Below are positions 1 through 8,091 of a stretch of 35,524 bases of DNA, in pieces. The stretch comes from Candidatus Zipacnadia bacterium (lineage in GTDB: Bacteria; Armatimonadota; Zipacnadia; Zipacnadales; Zipacnadaceae), in contig JALGTU010000011.1 of NCBI GenBank assembly GCA_029821195.1, positions 1 through 35,524 of the forward strand, written 5' to 3'. Each line of letters starts with the position of its first letter. Positions within the stretch are counted from its first letter, which is position 1. The notes beneath the pieces were generated by a model. That model saw only the letters and a program-made list of their open reading frames with translations, did not search any database and had not been told where the DNA came from. A program made the translations under genes and the position numbers.

Positions 1-33
1 CTGGGATGCTGTCGAGGGAGGATTGTCATTCAT

Positions 34-339
34 ATGATTATGAAGCCGAATGCCAACAAGGGCCTGGACGATAAGCTCTACACGGTCAAATATGAGGTGG
101 ATGAAGAGAACTCCCACCTGGGGGTCATTGACCCGGAGGCGTGCGTCCGCTGTAAGAACAAGCCCTGCATCAGCAAGTGTCCCGCCGAGGTCTACCGCTG
201 GCTGGAGGACGAACAGCACCTGGAGATTGCCTACGAGAACTGTCTGGAGTGTGGCACCTGCCGGATAGTCTGCCCGTATGACAATTTCGAGTGGGAATAC
301 CCGCGCGGCGGCTTCGGCGTAGCCTACAAGTTCGGCTAG
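34..339 (+). CDS. fixX: FixX-like ferredoxin
   Basis: Small 101-residue ferredoxin that would pass electrons between an electron-transfer flavoprotein and its quinone oxidoreductase (FixC-like) partner in the FixABCX pathway. Two cysteine clusters are visible: C37-x2-C40-x4-C45-x3-C49-P, and C70-x2-C73-x2-C76-x3-C80-P. The irregular first cluster and regular second one, with the closing aromatic segment around residues 84-96, fit the FixX/ETF-QO ferredoxin family, which is about 95-100 residues long. A purine-rich GGGAGG lies at 16-21, 12 bases before ATG 34; ATG 40 is a possible alternative start. fixC would be expected just upstream, outside the window. A generic 2[4Fe-4S] ferredoxin is the alternative reading. 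Confidence 0.88.
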   Translation: MIMKPNANKGLDDKLYTVKYEVDEENSHLGVIDPEACVRCKNKPCISKCPAEVYRWLEDEQHLEIAYENCLECGTCRIVCPYDNFEWEYPRGGFGVAYKFG

Positions 340-570
340 CCTGGATAATTGACGAACGGCTTGTGGGAAACCGGCTTTTTAGGCAAAAAAAGCCGGTTCC
401 CCACACCCTTCCGGCAAAAACTTTGAAAGTTGAGTAATGCCGCGGATAATTGCATCGGGTCGTTCCTGACAGAGGGCTATGAATTGGTGTTGAGAGGTCT
501 TGACAGCTAGTTTCGGGCTGTTGACACACTGGTTGGGTTTATCTTCGGGAATGATGTGGGCCAGCTCTGT
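340..570. other. intergenic region between convergent fixX and response regulator
   Basis: The region holds the hairpin at 363-404 and a small palindrome at 419-431. TTGACA occurs on the plus strand near 502 and 523, but neither copy has a properly spaced -10 box and both point into the antisense strand of the response regulator. No gene was seen here. Confidence 0.6.
363..404. terminator. bidirectional terminator-like hairpin between fixX and response regulator
   Basis: An inverted repeat with arms at 363-380 and 386-404 (core ACCGGCTTTTT / AAAAAGCCGGT) has one mismatch and a short loop. It lies between two convergent genes, where a shared terminator is expected. The T-rich part sits inside the stem rather than as a classical tail after it, so termination is inferred from position and stem strength. 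Confidence 0.5.
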
Positions 571-969
571 TTATTCTTCTGCGGGCTGGCGAGCTTTGGT
601 TTCGTCGAGGATCTGGCGGATGACCAGGAGTAGGTCGTGGTAGTCGGTGATCGGCTTGTTGTAGAACCAGGTGCTGCCGCGGTTGAAGCTTTCTCTGACT
701 GTGTCACAGCCGCGCAGGGCCGTAAGCATCAGCACGGGGATCTCGCGCGTCTCATCCTGGCTCTGCAGCGCTTTAAGCGTATCCCAGCCGTTCAGGCGAG
801 GCATCATCACGTCCATCACGATAATGTCGGGCGGCTCGGCGGCTACAGCGGTCAGGGCTTCCAGGCCGTTGGCTGCGGTGGTGACGCGGTAGCCCTGATA
901 GTTGAGGAAGTCGCGCCCCGCTGCCAGGAAATCCTGGTTGTCGTCTACCAGCAAGATATGTTCGTCCAA
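571..969 (-). CDS. single-domain response regulator (CheY-like receiver)
   Basis: A 132-residue stand-alone receiver domain with no output domain. The signature is complete: acidic pocket D9-D10, phospho-acceptor D53 in the stretch IIVMDVMMP, switch T83, and K105 followed by proline. It should accept a phosphoryl group from a histidine kinase and act by protein contact, in the cytoplasm. The start is TTG at 969, preceded on the minus strand by AGGTGAAG at good spacing; the acidic pocket falls at the expected place from this start. No kinase lies beside it, so it is an orphan here. A minus-strand promoter with a 17-base spacer lies at 1052-1080. Its output partner cannot be told from the sequence. 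Confidence 0.9.
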   Translation of the reverse strand: MDEHILLVDDNQDFLAAGRDFLNYQGYRVTTAANGLEALTAVAAEPPDIIVMDVMMPRLNGWDTLKALQSQDETREIPVLMLTALRGCDTVRESFNRGSTWFYNKPITDYHDLLLVIRQILDETKARQPAEE

Positions 970-1051
970 GGTACTTCACCTGAGGGGCGGCCCCCCACCC
1001 CGCGTTGTCGTCCGGGTCGCTTAGTCATACCCGAGATGCTCTTACATATAC

Positions 1052-1080
1052 ATTATAGATAATATGCTCCCCGAAGTAAA
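1052..1080 (-). promoter_or_regulatory. sigma-70-type promoter for the response regulator
   Basis: On the minus strand, TTTACT (1075-1080) is followed after 17 bases by TATAAT (1052-1057). The -10 is a perfect consensus and the -35 matches at four of six positions. Transcription would start near 1045, giving a leader of about 75 bases before the TTG start at 969. Confidence 0.55.
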
Positions 1081-1187
1081 GCCTATTCGTCCTGCGCGTA
1101 TTTGCTGGCACTAAGCGGAGCTATTTGCAGCGACATCATTTCGCGCGTCCCGCATACCGGGCGGGCCGGTTCTCCGAGCGGGAAATC

Positions 1188-1216
1188 TTGACAGTTTGGC
1201 GAGACGGGCTTATAAT
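1188..1216 (+). promoter_or_regulatory. perfect consensus sigma-70 promoter upstream of secD
   Basis: TTGACA at 1188-1193 and TATAAT at 1211-1216 are separated by exactly 17 bases, so both hexamers and spacing match the consensus. It points at secD, whose ATG is at 1399. The predicted start near 1223 leaves a leader of roughly 175 bases. Confidence 0.8.
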
Positions 1217-1222
1217 GCTGGT

Positions 1223-1398
1223 CAGCTAACCGGTGGGGTTTTGTGTTATTCAGTAGTCTTGGACTTGACGATGCAAGCCTGGCTCTTTCTGCGCGCCGGG
1301 GCCGGGGCAGATTGTCCCGGCCTCGCGTACGTCATTACTTGCCAGGCCACCAGGACGCAGCTTAGCGCGGTTGCCTTGATACGGAGGAGTTCTACAGG
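1223..1398 (+). other. long untranslated leader of the secD operon
   Basis: This roughly 175-base stretch between the predicted transcription start and secD is unusually long for this compact window. It contains a GC-rich hairpin with arms 1300-1306 (GGCCGGG) and 1316-1322 (CCCGGCC) and a 9-base loop. The secD ribosome site GGAGGAG at 1383-1389 lies downstream of the hairpin. A short reading frame from 1196 crosses it but overlaps the promoter and looks non-coding. No known riboswitch class was recognised. Confidence 0.4.
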
Positions 1399-3414
1399 AT
1401 GCCAGATCGGTATAGATTCTGGATAATGACCATCATTGCCTTATTCATCGGCAGTTTTCTGGTTGGGTTTGCGCCGGTGCGGCGGCCGGATGCTGGTGGC
1501 TTCGCGGTGCAGAGCAAGTTCCGCTATGAATTTGCCCAGCCGGTGGCCACTGAACAGGAAGCAGCCCGGGCAGCGAAGGTCCAGGAACTGGTGGAAGCGG
1601 CTGGGATCACCCTGATGGAGGACGTCAGGATGGTGGACAGCGCGGTGGTGGAGGTTTACACGGCTGCGCCAACGGATGAGCAGGCGCGGGCGCACGAGCA
1701 GCTAGTGACCAAGACGCTCCAGGAGAACTTCGAGGGCATAAGCGGGCCGCAGGTCCCCCCGGCTGCTCGCACTGAGCGTCCCCTGTGGCAGGTCCTGGAT
1801 TTCGTGGCGGTCTATCCGCCGCGGCCGCAGATCAAGCTGGGCTTGGATTTGCAGGGCGGTGCGCATGTGGTTCTGCGCTGTCTGCCTCAGGCCACGATGT
1901 ACTTTGCTTCGCCCGAGGACAAGCCGTTGGTAAAGCCCGACAAGCCGGCTGACGCCGAGGAGGAGACAACGGGTACCACTTCAGGGTATGAACCGCCGGA
2001 GACCAGGACCAGCCTGGTGGACAAGGTGAAGGCGACGCTGGCCCGCGCGGGCGTTCCGGTTCAGGATGAGCAGGGCAATGAGCTGATTGATGTGCAAGTG
2101 GCGGCGCCTTATCTGTTAGTGGTGCGAACGCGGGCCAACGACAAAGACACGGCCGATAAGCACCAGAAGATAGTAGAGGACTTCCTGAATGCTAACTACC
2201 CGGGTGTAGTGATTGAGGTCCGGGAGATGGAAACGGTCTTTGTGGGGCCCCAGACCGCAGCCAAGGTCAAGAACATTGTTGATCGCCGGCTTTATCAGAT
2301 GAGCGATATCCGCGAGCCGGTTATTCAGCAGCAGGGCGCCGACCAGATCATCGTTGAGCTACCCGGCGTCAAAGACCCCGAGCGGGTAACGAAGATTCTC
2401 AAGAGCACCGCCCAGCTCGAGTTTCGGTTGATTCCGCCGCGCTACAGCCTGCCCGAGGGCGCCGCGGCGCGGGATGACTACAGCCAGTGGACGGACCAGA
2501 CCTCCGGTGAAATCGTCGCCTGGGATCGGGTCTACAACGAGGCGACCCTCGAATTCAGCGGGGCTGATCTGAAGAGCAATGCCCGGGTTGTGCCCGGGCA
2601 GGCGATGGACTTTGTGGTCGCGTTCGAGATGCGCGACGAGAAGAAAACCCCGTTTTATGACTTCACGCGGCGCAATGTCAAGAAGATAATGGCCATCGTG
2701 CTCGATCAGGAGTGCCAGATGGCGCCGGTGATACAGTCGGCGATCACCGGGGGCAGGGGCGAGATCACAGGCAACTTCAACGCGCAGGAAGCCGGCGACC
2801 TGGCGCTGCTGCTCAACGCCGGTGCCCTGCCGGTGCCGCTGGAGATCGCCGAGAACCGCACCGTCAGCGCCACGCTGGGCCAGGATACCATCCACCGCAG
2901 CTTGGTCGCGGGCGGGATAGCCTTCGGCTGTGTCATCCTGTTTATGATCGGCTTCTACCGGCTGCCGGGAATGCTGGCGGGTGTTGCGCTGATCCTGTAC
3001 GTGCTGCTGATCCTGGCGGTACTGGTCGTGGTCGGTGCTACGCTGACGCTGCCGGGCGTGGCCGGACTGATTCTCTCGATTGGCTTTGCGGTGGACGCCA
3101 ATGTTATCATATTCGAACGGCTCAAGGAGGAATTATGGGCCGGTCGGACCATGCGCTCGGCGGTGGAGGCCGGCTTTGACCGGGCCTGGACGGCCATTCT
3201 GGACGCCAACGTCACCACCATGATTGTGGCGGCAGTGTTGTATTTCCTGGGCACCAGCCTCATCAAGAGCTTCGCGGTGGTTCTGTTTCTGGGCATTTGT
3301 GCCTCGCTGTTCACCGCGGTGACCGTAACCCGCTGGCTGGTTACCATAGTCGGGCACACCTCGTTGAGCCAGAATCTGGCCCTCTACGGTGTTGCGCCGC
3401 GCCAAGAGAAATAA
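1399..3414 (+). CDS. secD: protein translocase subunit SecD
   Basis: A membrane component of the Sec pathway that works with SecF to help proteins leave the translocon, using the proton or sodium gradient. The 671-residue product has a first membrane segment at about residues 10-27, then a large exported domain with the SecD motif around D150 (GLDLQGGAHVVL, about 148-159). A block of membrane segments follows at about 500-655, including the conserved VDANVIIFERLKEEL stretch at about 565-579. A charged, low-complexity insertion (about residues 175-200) separates the D1 motif from the P1 core. ATG 1399 is preceded by GGAGGAG with 9-base spacing. secF follows after 39 bases. yajC, the usual upstream neighbour, is absent. 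Confidence 0.96.
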   Translation: MPDRYRFWIMTIIALFIGSFLVGFAPVRRPDAGGFAVQSKFRYEFAQPVATEQEAARAAKVQELVEAAGITLMEDVRMVDSAVVEVYTAAPTDEQARAHEQLVTKTLQENFEGISGPQVPPAARTERPLWQVLDFVAVYPPRPQIKLGLDLQGGAHVVLRCLPQATMYFASPEDKPLVKPDKPADAEEETTGTTSGYEPPETRTSLVDKVKATLARAGVPVQDEQGNELIDVQVAAPYLLVVRTRANDKDTADKHQKIVEDFLNANYPGVVIEVREMETVFVGPQTAAKVKNIVDRRLYQMSDIREPVIQQQGADQIIVELPGVKDPERVTKILKSTAQLEFRLIPPRYSLPEGAAARDDYSQWTDQTSGEIVAWDRVYNEATLEFSGADLKSNARVVPGQAMDFVVAFEMRDEKKTPFYDFTRRNVKKIMAIVLDQECQMAPVIQSAITGGRGEITGNFNAQEAGDLALLLNAGALPVPLEIAENRTVSATLGQDTIHRSLVAGGIAFGCVILFMIGFYRLPGMLAGVALILYVLLILAVLVVVGATLTLPGVAGLILSIGFAVDANVIIFERLKEELWAGRTMRSAVEAGFDRAWTAILDANVTTMIVAAVLYFLGTSLIKSFAVVLFLGICASLFTAVTVTRWLVTIVGHTSLSQNLALYGVAPRQEK

Positions 3415-3453
3415 ATCGGGCAGTTCGCCAGTAATCTGGGAGGTTCGTAAGAG

Positions 3454-4587
3454 TTGGACTTTTTCCGCCGGAGCAACTGGGACATTATTGGGCGTAGCAA
3501 GTTATGGTTTGGCATCTCGCTAATCATCATAGTGGCTGGGATGGCGAGTTGGGCGGTGCGGGGGCTGAACCAAGGCATTGACTTCACCGGCGGCAGCCTG
3601 CTCAAGTACCAGTTCGAGCGGCCGTTGGTTGGCGAGGGTAGTTCCGAGCGTCAGATAATTGCCAGGACGCGGTCGGTGCTGGAAGAGTACGGTCTGGGCA
3701 GCTCTCAGGTCCAGGTCTCGGGTGGCGATCAGCTTTTCATTCGCACCGGCACACTCGATGAGAAGCAGGCGGCTGAGCAGGACGAGCAGGTCAGCGCAGC
3801 TCTCCAGGAGCAGTTTGGGGAGCAGGCCGGGCAGCTCACCTCGCTGGGGCGCGACATGGTGGGGCCGGTGGTGGGCAAGCGCCTGCGCAACACCGCGCTG
3901 CTGGCCCTGATCCTGGGGTCGGTGCTCATTCTGCTGTACATTGGCATCCGCTATGAGTTCCGCTTCGGGGTGGCTGGGATCGTGGCCCTCATCCACGACG
4001 TGCTTATCGTCGTAGGGGCGATGGCACTGCTGCGGGCGGAGTTGAACAGCGAGTTCGTAGCAGCCATCCTGACTATTATTGGTTACTCGATCAACGACTC
4101 GGTAGTCATCTTCGATCGTATCCGCGAGAATATGCGGCTGTATCGGGGCAGGGATTTTGCTGAGATCGTCAACACTAGTCTGCTCCAGACGATGGCCCGC
4201 TCGATAAACACGACGATGACGACGCTATTCGCACTGATCGCGCTATTCTTCTTCGGTGGCCCGGCGATCCATGCGTTCTCGCTGGCGCTCATCGTGGGCA
4301 TTGCCAGCGGCGCGTACTCTTCGATATTCATTGCCAGCCCGATAGTGGTGCTCTGGGAGCGGGGGGGCGTACGTGTGGAACGGCGCGAGCGACGCCCCGC
4401 GTACGCCGGGGGGGGGGCGGCTGGCGATAGTGCTCTGGCGAAAGCCGAGGAAAAGGGAGCCGCGGCGGTGGGAATTAGTGCCGAGCAGGCGATCGAGCGC
4501 GCCAAGCAGGATGCCCAGGAAGAGAAGCGCCGGACCCGGCGCGATCGCCGCAAAAAGCGGCGTGACAGCAGCAAGCGCCGCCACTAG
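3454..4587 (+). CDS. secF: protein translocase subunit SecF
   Basis: The partner of SecD in the SecDF export motor. The 377-residue product has one membrane segment at about 17-34 and the signature NQGIDFTGGSLL at 39-50. An exported domain follows, then five further segments at about 145-305 with YSINDSVVIFDRIRENM at about 210-227. The start is TTG at 3454, with GGGAGG at 3438-3443 as ribosome site. After the last membrane segment comes an unusual cytoplasmic tail of about 65 residues ending in a dense Arg/Lys stretch, plausible as a ribosome or membrane-surface contact. The DNA of this tail carries G7 and G10 tracts. The identity is certain; the role of the tail is inference. Confidence 0.95.
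   Translation: MDFFRRSNWDIIGRSKLWFGISLIIIVAGMASWAVRGLNQGIDFTGGSLLKYQFERPLVGEGSSERQIIARTRSVLEEYGLGSSQVQVSGGDQLFIRTGTLDEKQAAEQDEQVSAALQEQFGEQAGQLTSLGRDMVGPVVGKRLRNTALLALILGSVLILLYIGIRYEFRFGVAGIVALIHDVLIVVGAMALLRAELNSEFVAAILTIIGYSINDSVVIFDRIRENMRLYRGRDFAEIVNTSLLQTMARSINTTMTTLFALIALFFFGGPAIHAFSLALIVGIASGAYSSIFIASPIVVLWERGGVRVERRERRPAYAGGGAAGDSALAKAEEKGAAAVGISAEQAIERAKQDAQEEKRRTRRDRRKKRRDSSKRRH
4361..4417 (+). repeat. paired G-tracts with inverted repeat inside secF
   Basis: Seven G at 4361-4367 and ten G at 4408-4417 lie on either side of an inverted repeat, GGCGTACG (4366-4373) and CGTACGCC (4400-4407). Both tracts are in the part of secF that encodes the cytoplasmic tail. Homopolymers of this length are prone to slippage in cells and to miscalls in sequencing. 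Confidence 0.7.
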
Positions 4588-4629
4588 CTGGCAGCCTTGT
4601 GCACCGCCGAGATTCCAGGGGGACTACTG

Positions 4630-5109
4630 ATGCGCCAGATTCTGGAGATCATCGCACGCGAAGGACCGGTTCCGGCCGAGGAGCTGGCTACGCGGCTGGG
4701 CATGTCGGTGGCGGACGCGCAGCGGTATATTGAGGAGGCCCAGGAGCAGGGCATCCTGCTGCGGTACAGCGCTCTCGTCAACTGGGAGAAAAGCGATATC
4801 GAGCGGGTGTACGCCTTCATTGCCGTGCAGGCCAGTCCCGAGCACGGGACGGGCTTCGATCAGCTTGCCAGCTACATCAGCCGCTTTGACGAGGTTCACT
4901 CGCTTTACCTGATGTCGGGCACTTCTGATTTGATGGTCGTTGTCCAGGGCGAGGACTTTCGCGAGGTGGCCCGCTTTGTCGCGGAAAAGCTGGCCCCCAG
5001 CCCCGGAGTAGTCAACACCGCGACCTCCTTCGTACTCAAGACCTACAAGACGGAGGGAGAAATCGTCGTCGAGGAGCCTGGTAACCACCGTCTGGCGGTG
5101 ACACCGTGA
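4630..5109 (+). CDS. Lrp/AsnC-family transcriptional regulator
   Basis: A 159-residue DNA-binding regulator. An N-terminal winged helix-turn-helix (about 1-55) contains the paired helices PAEELATRLGMSVADAQRYI. A C-terminal RAM-type ligand-binding and oligomerisation domain (about 60-140) follows, with the conserved SGTSDLMVVVQGEDF segment. ATG 4630 is chosen over the in-frame GTG 4597 because AGGGGGA lies just upstream and the first helix starts where expected. Its TGA overlaps the aminotransferase GTG in a GTGA junction, implying translational coupling. In Bacillus, AlaR (Lrp family) neighbours the alanine transaminase AlaT, so amino-acid-responsive control of the next gene is a reasonable inference. 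Confidence 0.9.
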   Translation: MRQILEIIAREGPVPAEELATRLGMSVADAQRYIEEAQEQGILLRYSALVNWEKSDIERVYAFIAVQASPEHGTGFDQLASYISRFDEVHSLYLMSGTSDLMVVVQGEDFREVARFVAEKLAPSPGVVNTATSFVLKTYKTEGEIVVEEPGNHRLAVTP

Positions 5110-6281
5110 AGTCCGACCAGCGGTTCGTGGCTCAGCAGTTGCATTGCGTACCCCCGTCGGGCATCCGCGAGTTCTTCGAGTTGGTAGTCGGCCGGGACGA
5201 CGTTATCAGCCTGGGGGTCGGCGAGCCGGATTTCCCCACGCCCTGGAAAATCTGCGACGCCGCCGTGGAGGCTCTTCGCCAGGGGCGGACCTCCTATACC
5301 AGTAACTACGGGCTGCTGGAGCTGCGCGAGGCCATTGCGCAGGATATCTGGTCCCGCTATGGGGTTGAGTACAATCCGGCCGCGCAGATCCTGGTAACGG
5401 TTGGGGTCAGTGAGGCGATGGACCTGGTAATGCGTGCGGTGCTGAAACCCGGTGACCAGGTGATTGTCCCTGAGCCCTGTTACGTTTCGTACCAGCCCTG
5501 TGTCATCTTTGCTGGGGGCGAGCCGGTCACTGTGGCCACCCGTGAACCGGACCAGTTCAAGCTTCAGCCCGAGGCCGTGCGTGCCGCGATAACTGAGCGT
5601 ACCCGGGCAATTCTGATCAGCTACCCCAATAATCCGACCGGCGCGATCATGACCCGGGAGGAGCTAGCCGAGATCGCCGCAATCGCCGCCGAACACGACC
5701 TGCTGGTCATCTCCGACGAAATCTACGCGCATCTGACCTACGACGGCGCCCACACCTGTTTCGCGTCTCTGCCCGAGATGCGGGAGCGGACGGTACTGCT
5801 CAACGGTTTCTCGAAGGCTTACGCCATGACTGGATGGCGCGTCGGCTATGCCTGCGGCCCGGAGGCGATTATCGAAGCGATGATGCGCATGCACAGCTAC
5901 ACGGCGTTGTGCGCGTCAATAGTCGGCCAGGTGGGGGCCATCGAGGCGCTGTACAACTGTGAAGAGGAAATGAAGCGGATGGTGGCCGAGTACGACCAAC
6001 GCCGCCGGGTGTTCGTCAGGGGATTGAATGAAATTGGTTTGTGCTGTGTGGAACCTCAAGGGGCGTTTTATGCGTTTCCCTCCATAGAACATACCGGTTT
6101 GACTTCGAAAGAGTTTGCGAAGGCGCTACTATTCGAGGAGGGAGTAGCAGCGGTTCCTGGAGATGCCTTTGGCGAGAGTGGTCGGGGCTATCTGCGCTGC
6201 ACCTACGCGACCAGCCTTGAGCAACTCAAAGAGGCACTTGCCCGGATGGAGCATTTCCTGGACAAACTGACCACTGGGTAG
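5106..6281 (+). CDS. class I PLP-dependent aminotransferase (AlaT/AspC-like)
   Basis: A fold-type I aminotransferase of 391 residues that swaps amino and keto groups between an amino acid and a 2-oxo acid in the cytoplasm. Visible hallmarks are SYPNNPTGA (substrate/PLP loop), SDEIYAHLTYDG (aspartate that binds the pyridine nitrogen), and GFSKAYAMTGWRVGY, in which K237 would be the PLP Schiff-base lysine. An arginine near the C-terminus in YLRCTYA would bind the substrate carboxylate. The start is GTG at 5106, overlapping the regulator's stop. Linkage to an Lrp-type gene points to alanine, aspartate or branched-chain amino acids. The substrate cannot be fixed from sequence alone. Confidence 0.92.
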   Translation: MKSDQRFVAQQLHCVPPSGIREFFELVVGRDDVISLGVGEPDFPTPWKICDAAVEALRQGRTSYTSNYGLLELREAIAQDIWSRYGVEYNPAAQILVTVGVSEAMDLVMRAVLKPGDQVIVPEPCYVSYQPCVIFAGGEPVTVATREPDQFKLQPEAVRAAITERTRAILISYPNNPTGAIMTREELAEIAAIAAEHDLLVISDEIYAHLTYDGAHTCFASLPEMRERTVLLNGFSKAYAMTGWRVGYACGPEAIIEAMMRMHSYTALCASIVGQVGAIEALYNCEEEMKRMVAEYDQRRRVFVRGLNEIGLCCVEPQGAFYAFPSIEHTGLTSKEFAKALLFEEGVAAVPGDAFGESGRGYLRCTYATSLEQLKEALARMEHFLDKLTTG

Positions 6282-6334
6282 GTCGCTGCCGCCAGCACTA
6301 CCTCGGCACCGATCCGCGGCGAACCGTCACGATT

Positions 6335-7951
6335 ATGATCCTGATACAACCCGTCACGACTCCGTCAACTGATTCAGACAGTAACCGTTCACCTCGCTGG
6401 GCAGCGGTGGTATTAGCGGCGGTAGTGTCGGCGGTGCTCGCTTTCCTGAGTTTCCCCCCGACTGGGTTTGGGCCGCTGGCCTGGTTCGCTCTTATCCCGC
6501 TGCTGTACGTGTTAGGCACTACCCGGCGGCCCTGGGAGGGCGGTCTGATTGGGCTGATCTACGGAGCGGCCTTTTATGGGTTGTTCTTCTACTATGTTGC
6601 CAGGTACGGCGTTCTGCCCCTGGTCACCCTTATGCTGTTCCAGGGGTTGTTCCTTGCCGTATTCGGGTGGCTGATGGTGTACGTGCGGGCGGTCAGGTGC
6701 TTGCTGTTGCGTGCGGCCGCAACAGCCGCGGCCTGGGTGCTCATTGAGTACGTGCGCGGGCACATCGGCTTGCTGTCGCTGACCCTGGCCGATTTGGCCT
6801 ATACCCAGCATCAGCTCTTATCGGTGCTCCAAATCGCCAGTGTCTTGGGTGCCGGCGCAGTGACATTTGTGGTCGTATTCGCCAACGGTATCCTGGCCTC
6901 AGTGCTGTTGCAGCCCAAGCTCTATCCGCACGATCCGCGGACCGGCGGCCCGCCCCCCTCGCTGGCCAAAGCGGTTATTGGTGGATTCGCGCTCATAGCT
7001 GTGGTGATTCTGGGCGGAGCCAGCGTGATCCAGATAGCGGCCTACGTACGCCCCGCGGTCAAAGAGATTGCCGCCGGCAAGAGCCTGCATGTCGCGGTGA
7101 TGCAGGGCAATGTGGAGATACATCATCCCACTACCGAAGAGGATGCCAACCAGTGCCGGCTCGTTTACACGTATATGACTGGCGAAATCCCCGCTAAGAT
7201 CGGTGCAGACCTGGTGGTGTGGCCGGAGACCGCCTTCCCGGTCGTGCTCAATAACCGGCCGTTCTACCTTGAGGAGGTCCAGGAATCGGCCCGCGAGGTG
7301 GATGCGTACCTGCTGATGGGGGCGCTGGAGCAAGGCGGCAGCGGCGAACTGTACAACACCGCCTACCTGTTTTCCCCTGAGGGGGAGATGGTAGACACCT
7401 ACCGCAAGCGCCGTCTGGTAATATTCGGCGAATATGTGCCTGACCTGGGGCCGCTCAACGCTCTAGTGAAACGCTATCCGGTTCGCCCCTTCAACATAGT
7501 GCCCGGGGGTGAGCGCCAGTTGCTGACCGTGAACGCGGTGCCGTTTGGCACGCTCATCTGCTGGGAGGCGACAATGGCGGGCCCGAGCCGGGAGCTGTGT
7601 CGCAAGGGGGCCCAGTTCCTTACCTTCATCACCAGCGACTCCTGGGCCGCCGGCAGCGCTGAATTGTGGCAAAACGCCGCCACTGCCCCGCTGCGGGCGG
7701 TGGAGAGCCGCCGGTACGTAGTGCGGGCGGCGACAATGGGGCCGTCGGCCATCCTCAATCCGTACGGCTGCCCACTATCCGGAGTAGCTGCGGGCGTGGA
7801 TGCGCCCGCTCACCACAAGATCTACCCCCTGGCTGGCCTGTCTATCTATCATCGCCTCGGCGACCTGCCCCTGCTGATTATCTGCTTGCTGGTTTGGGTA
7901 GTGGCGATGTTCCGGCGGGAAGCCGAGTCGTCTGGGCCGGAGTCCCGTTAG
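6335..7951 (+). CDS. lnt: apolipoprotein N-acyltransferase Lnt
   Basis: Adds the third acyl chain to the N-terminal cysteine of lipoproteins in the inner membrane, the last step of lipoprotein maturation in diderms. The 538-residue product has an N-terminal multi-span region (about 25-230) and a nitrilase-fold domain (about 245-500). The three catalytic positions are all present: E298 in VVWPETAFP, K358 in TYRKRRLVIFGEYVP, and C409 in GTLICWEA. Length and order match the family. No strong ribosome site precedes ATG 6335, so the first residues are uncertain. It lies 53 bases after the aminotransferase, probably in the same transcript as secDF. A 12-bp hairpin follows at 8005-8034. Confidence 0.95.
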   Translation: MILIQPVTTPSTDSDSNRSPRWAAVVLAAVVSAVLAFLSFPPTGFGPLAWFALIPLLYVLGTTRRPWEGGLIGLIYGAAFYGLFFYYVARYGVLPLVTLMLFQGLFLAVFGWLMVYVRAVRCLLLRAAATAAAWVLIEYVRGHIGLLSLTLADLAYTQHQLLSVLQIASVLGAGAVTFVVVFANGILASVLLQPKLYPHDPRTGGPPPSLAKAVIGGFALIAVVILGGASVIQIAAYVRPAVKEIAAGKSLHVAVMQGNVEIHHPTTEEDANQCRLVYTYMTGEIPAKIGADLVVWPETAFPVVLNNRPFYLEEVQESAREVDAYLLMGALEQGGSGELYNTAYLFSPEGEMVDTYRKRRLVIFGEYVPDLGPLNALVKRYPVRPFNIVPGGERQLLTVNAVPFGTLICWEATMAGPSRELCRKGAQFLTFITSDSWAAGSAELWQNAATAPLRAVESRRYVVRAATMGPSAILNPYGCPLSGVAAGVDAPAHHKIYPLAGLSIYHRLGDLPLLIICLLVWVVAMFRREAESSGPESR

Positions 7952-8004
7952 CCCCCTCGCCTGCCGCATCTTCCTCGGACTCGGTATTGTTCCCCGCTGC
8001 ATGG

Positions 8005-8034
8005 AGGTATTCGGGCGCTGGTGCCCGAATACCT
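8005..8034 (+). terminator. 12-bp perfect hairpin after lnt
   Basis: AGGTATTCGGGC (8005-8016) and GCCCGAATACCT (8023-8034) form a perfect 12-bp stem with a 6-base loop, 53 bases after the lnt stop and 57 before the next start. No U-rich tail follows. It may be a terminator, a processing site, or a dispersed palindrome like those near 30 kb. Confidence 0.5.
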
Positions 8035-8091
8035 TGCCATGAGACGGGTAGCGCGGCGGAAGGCCACAACCCCAAAGAGAGACAGGGATTC

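Noticed and set aside
498-530. Two TTGACA hexamers as plus-strand promoters
   Set aside because: No properly spaced -10 box, and both point antisense into the response regulator.
1196-1426. Short reading frame in the secD leader as a possible leader peptide
   Set aside because: It begins inside the promoter, before the predicted transcript start, has no ribosome site, and runs out of frame over the secD start.
7666-8091. Longer N-terminus for the first beta-helix protein
   Set aside because: It would overlap the end of lnt and place the signal peptide in mid-protein; alignment with the paralog supports ATG 8092.
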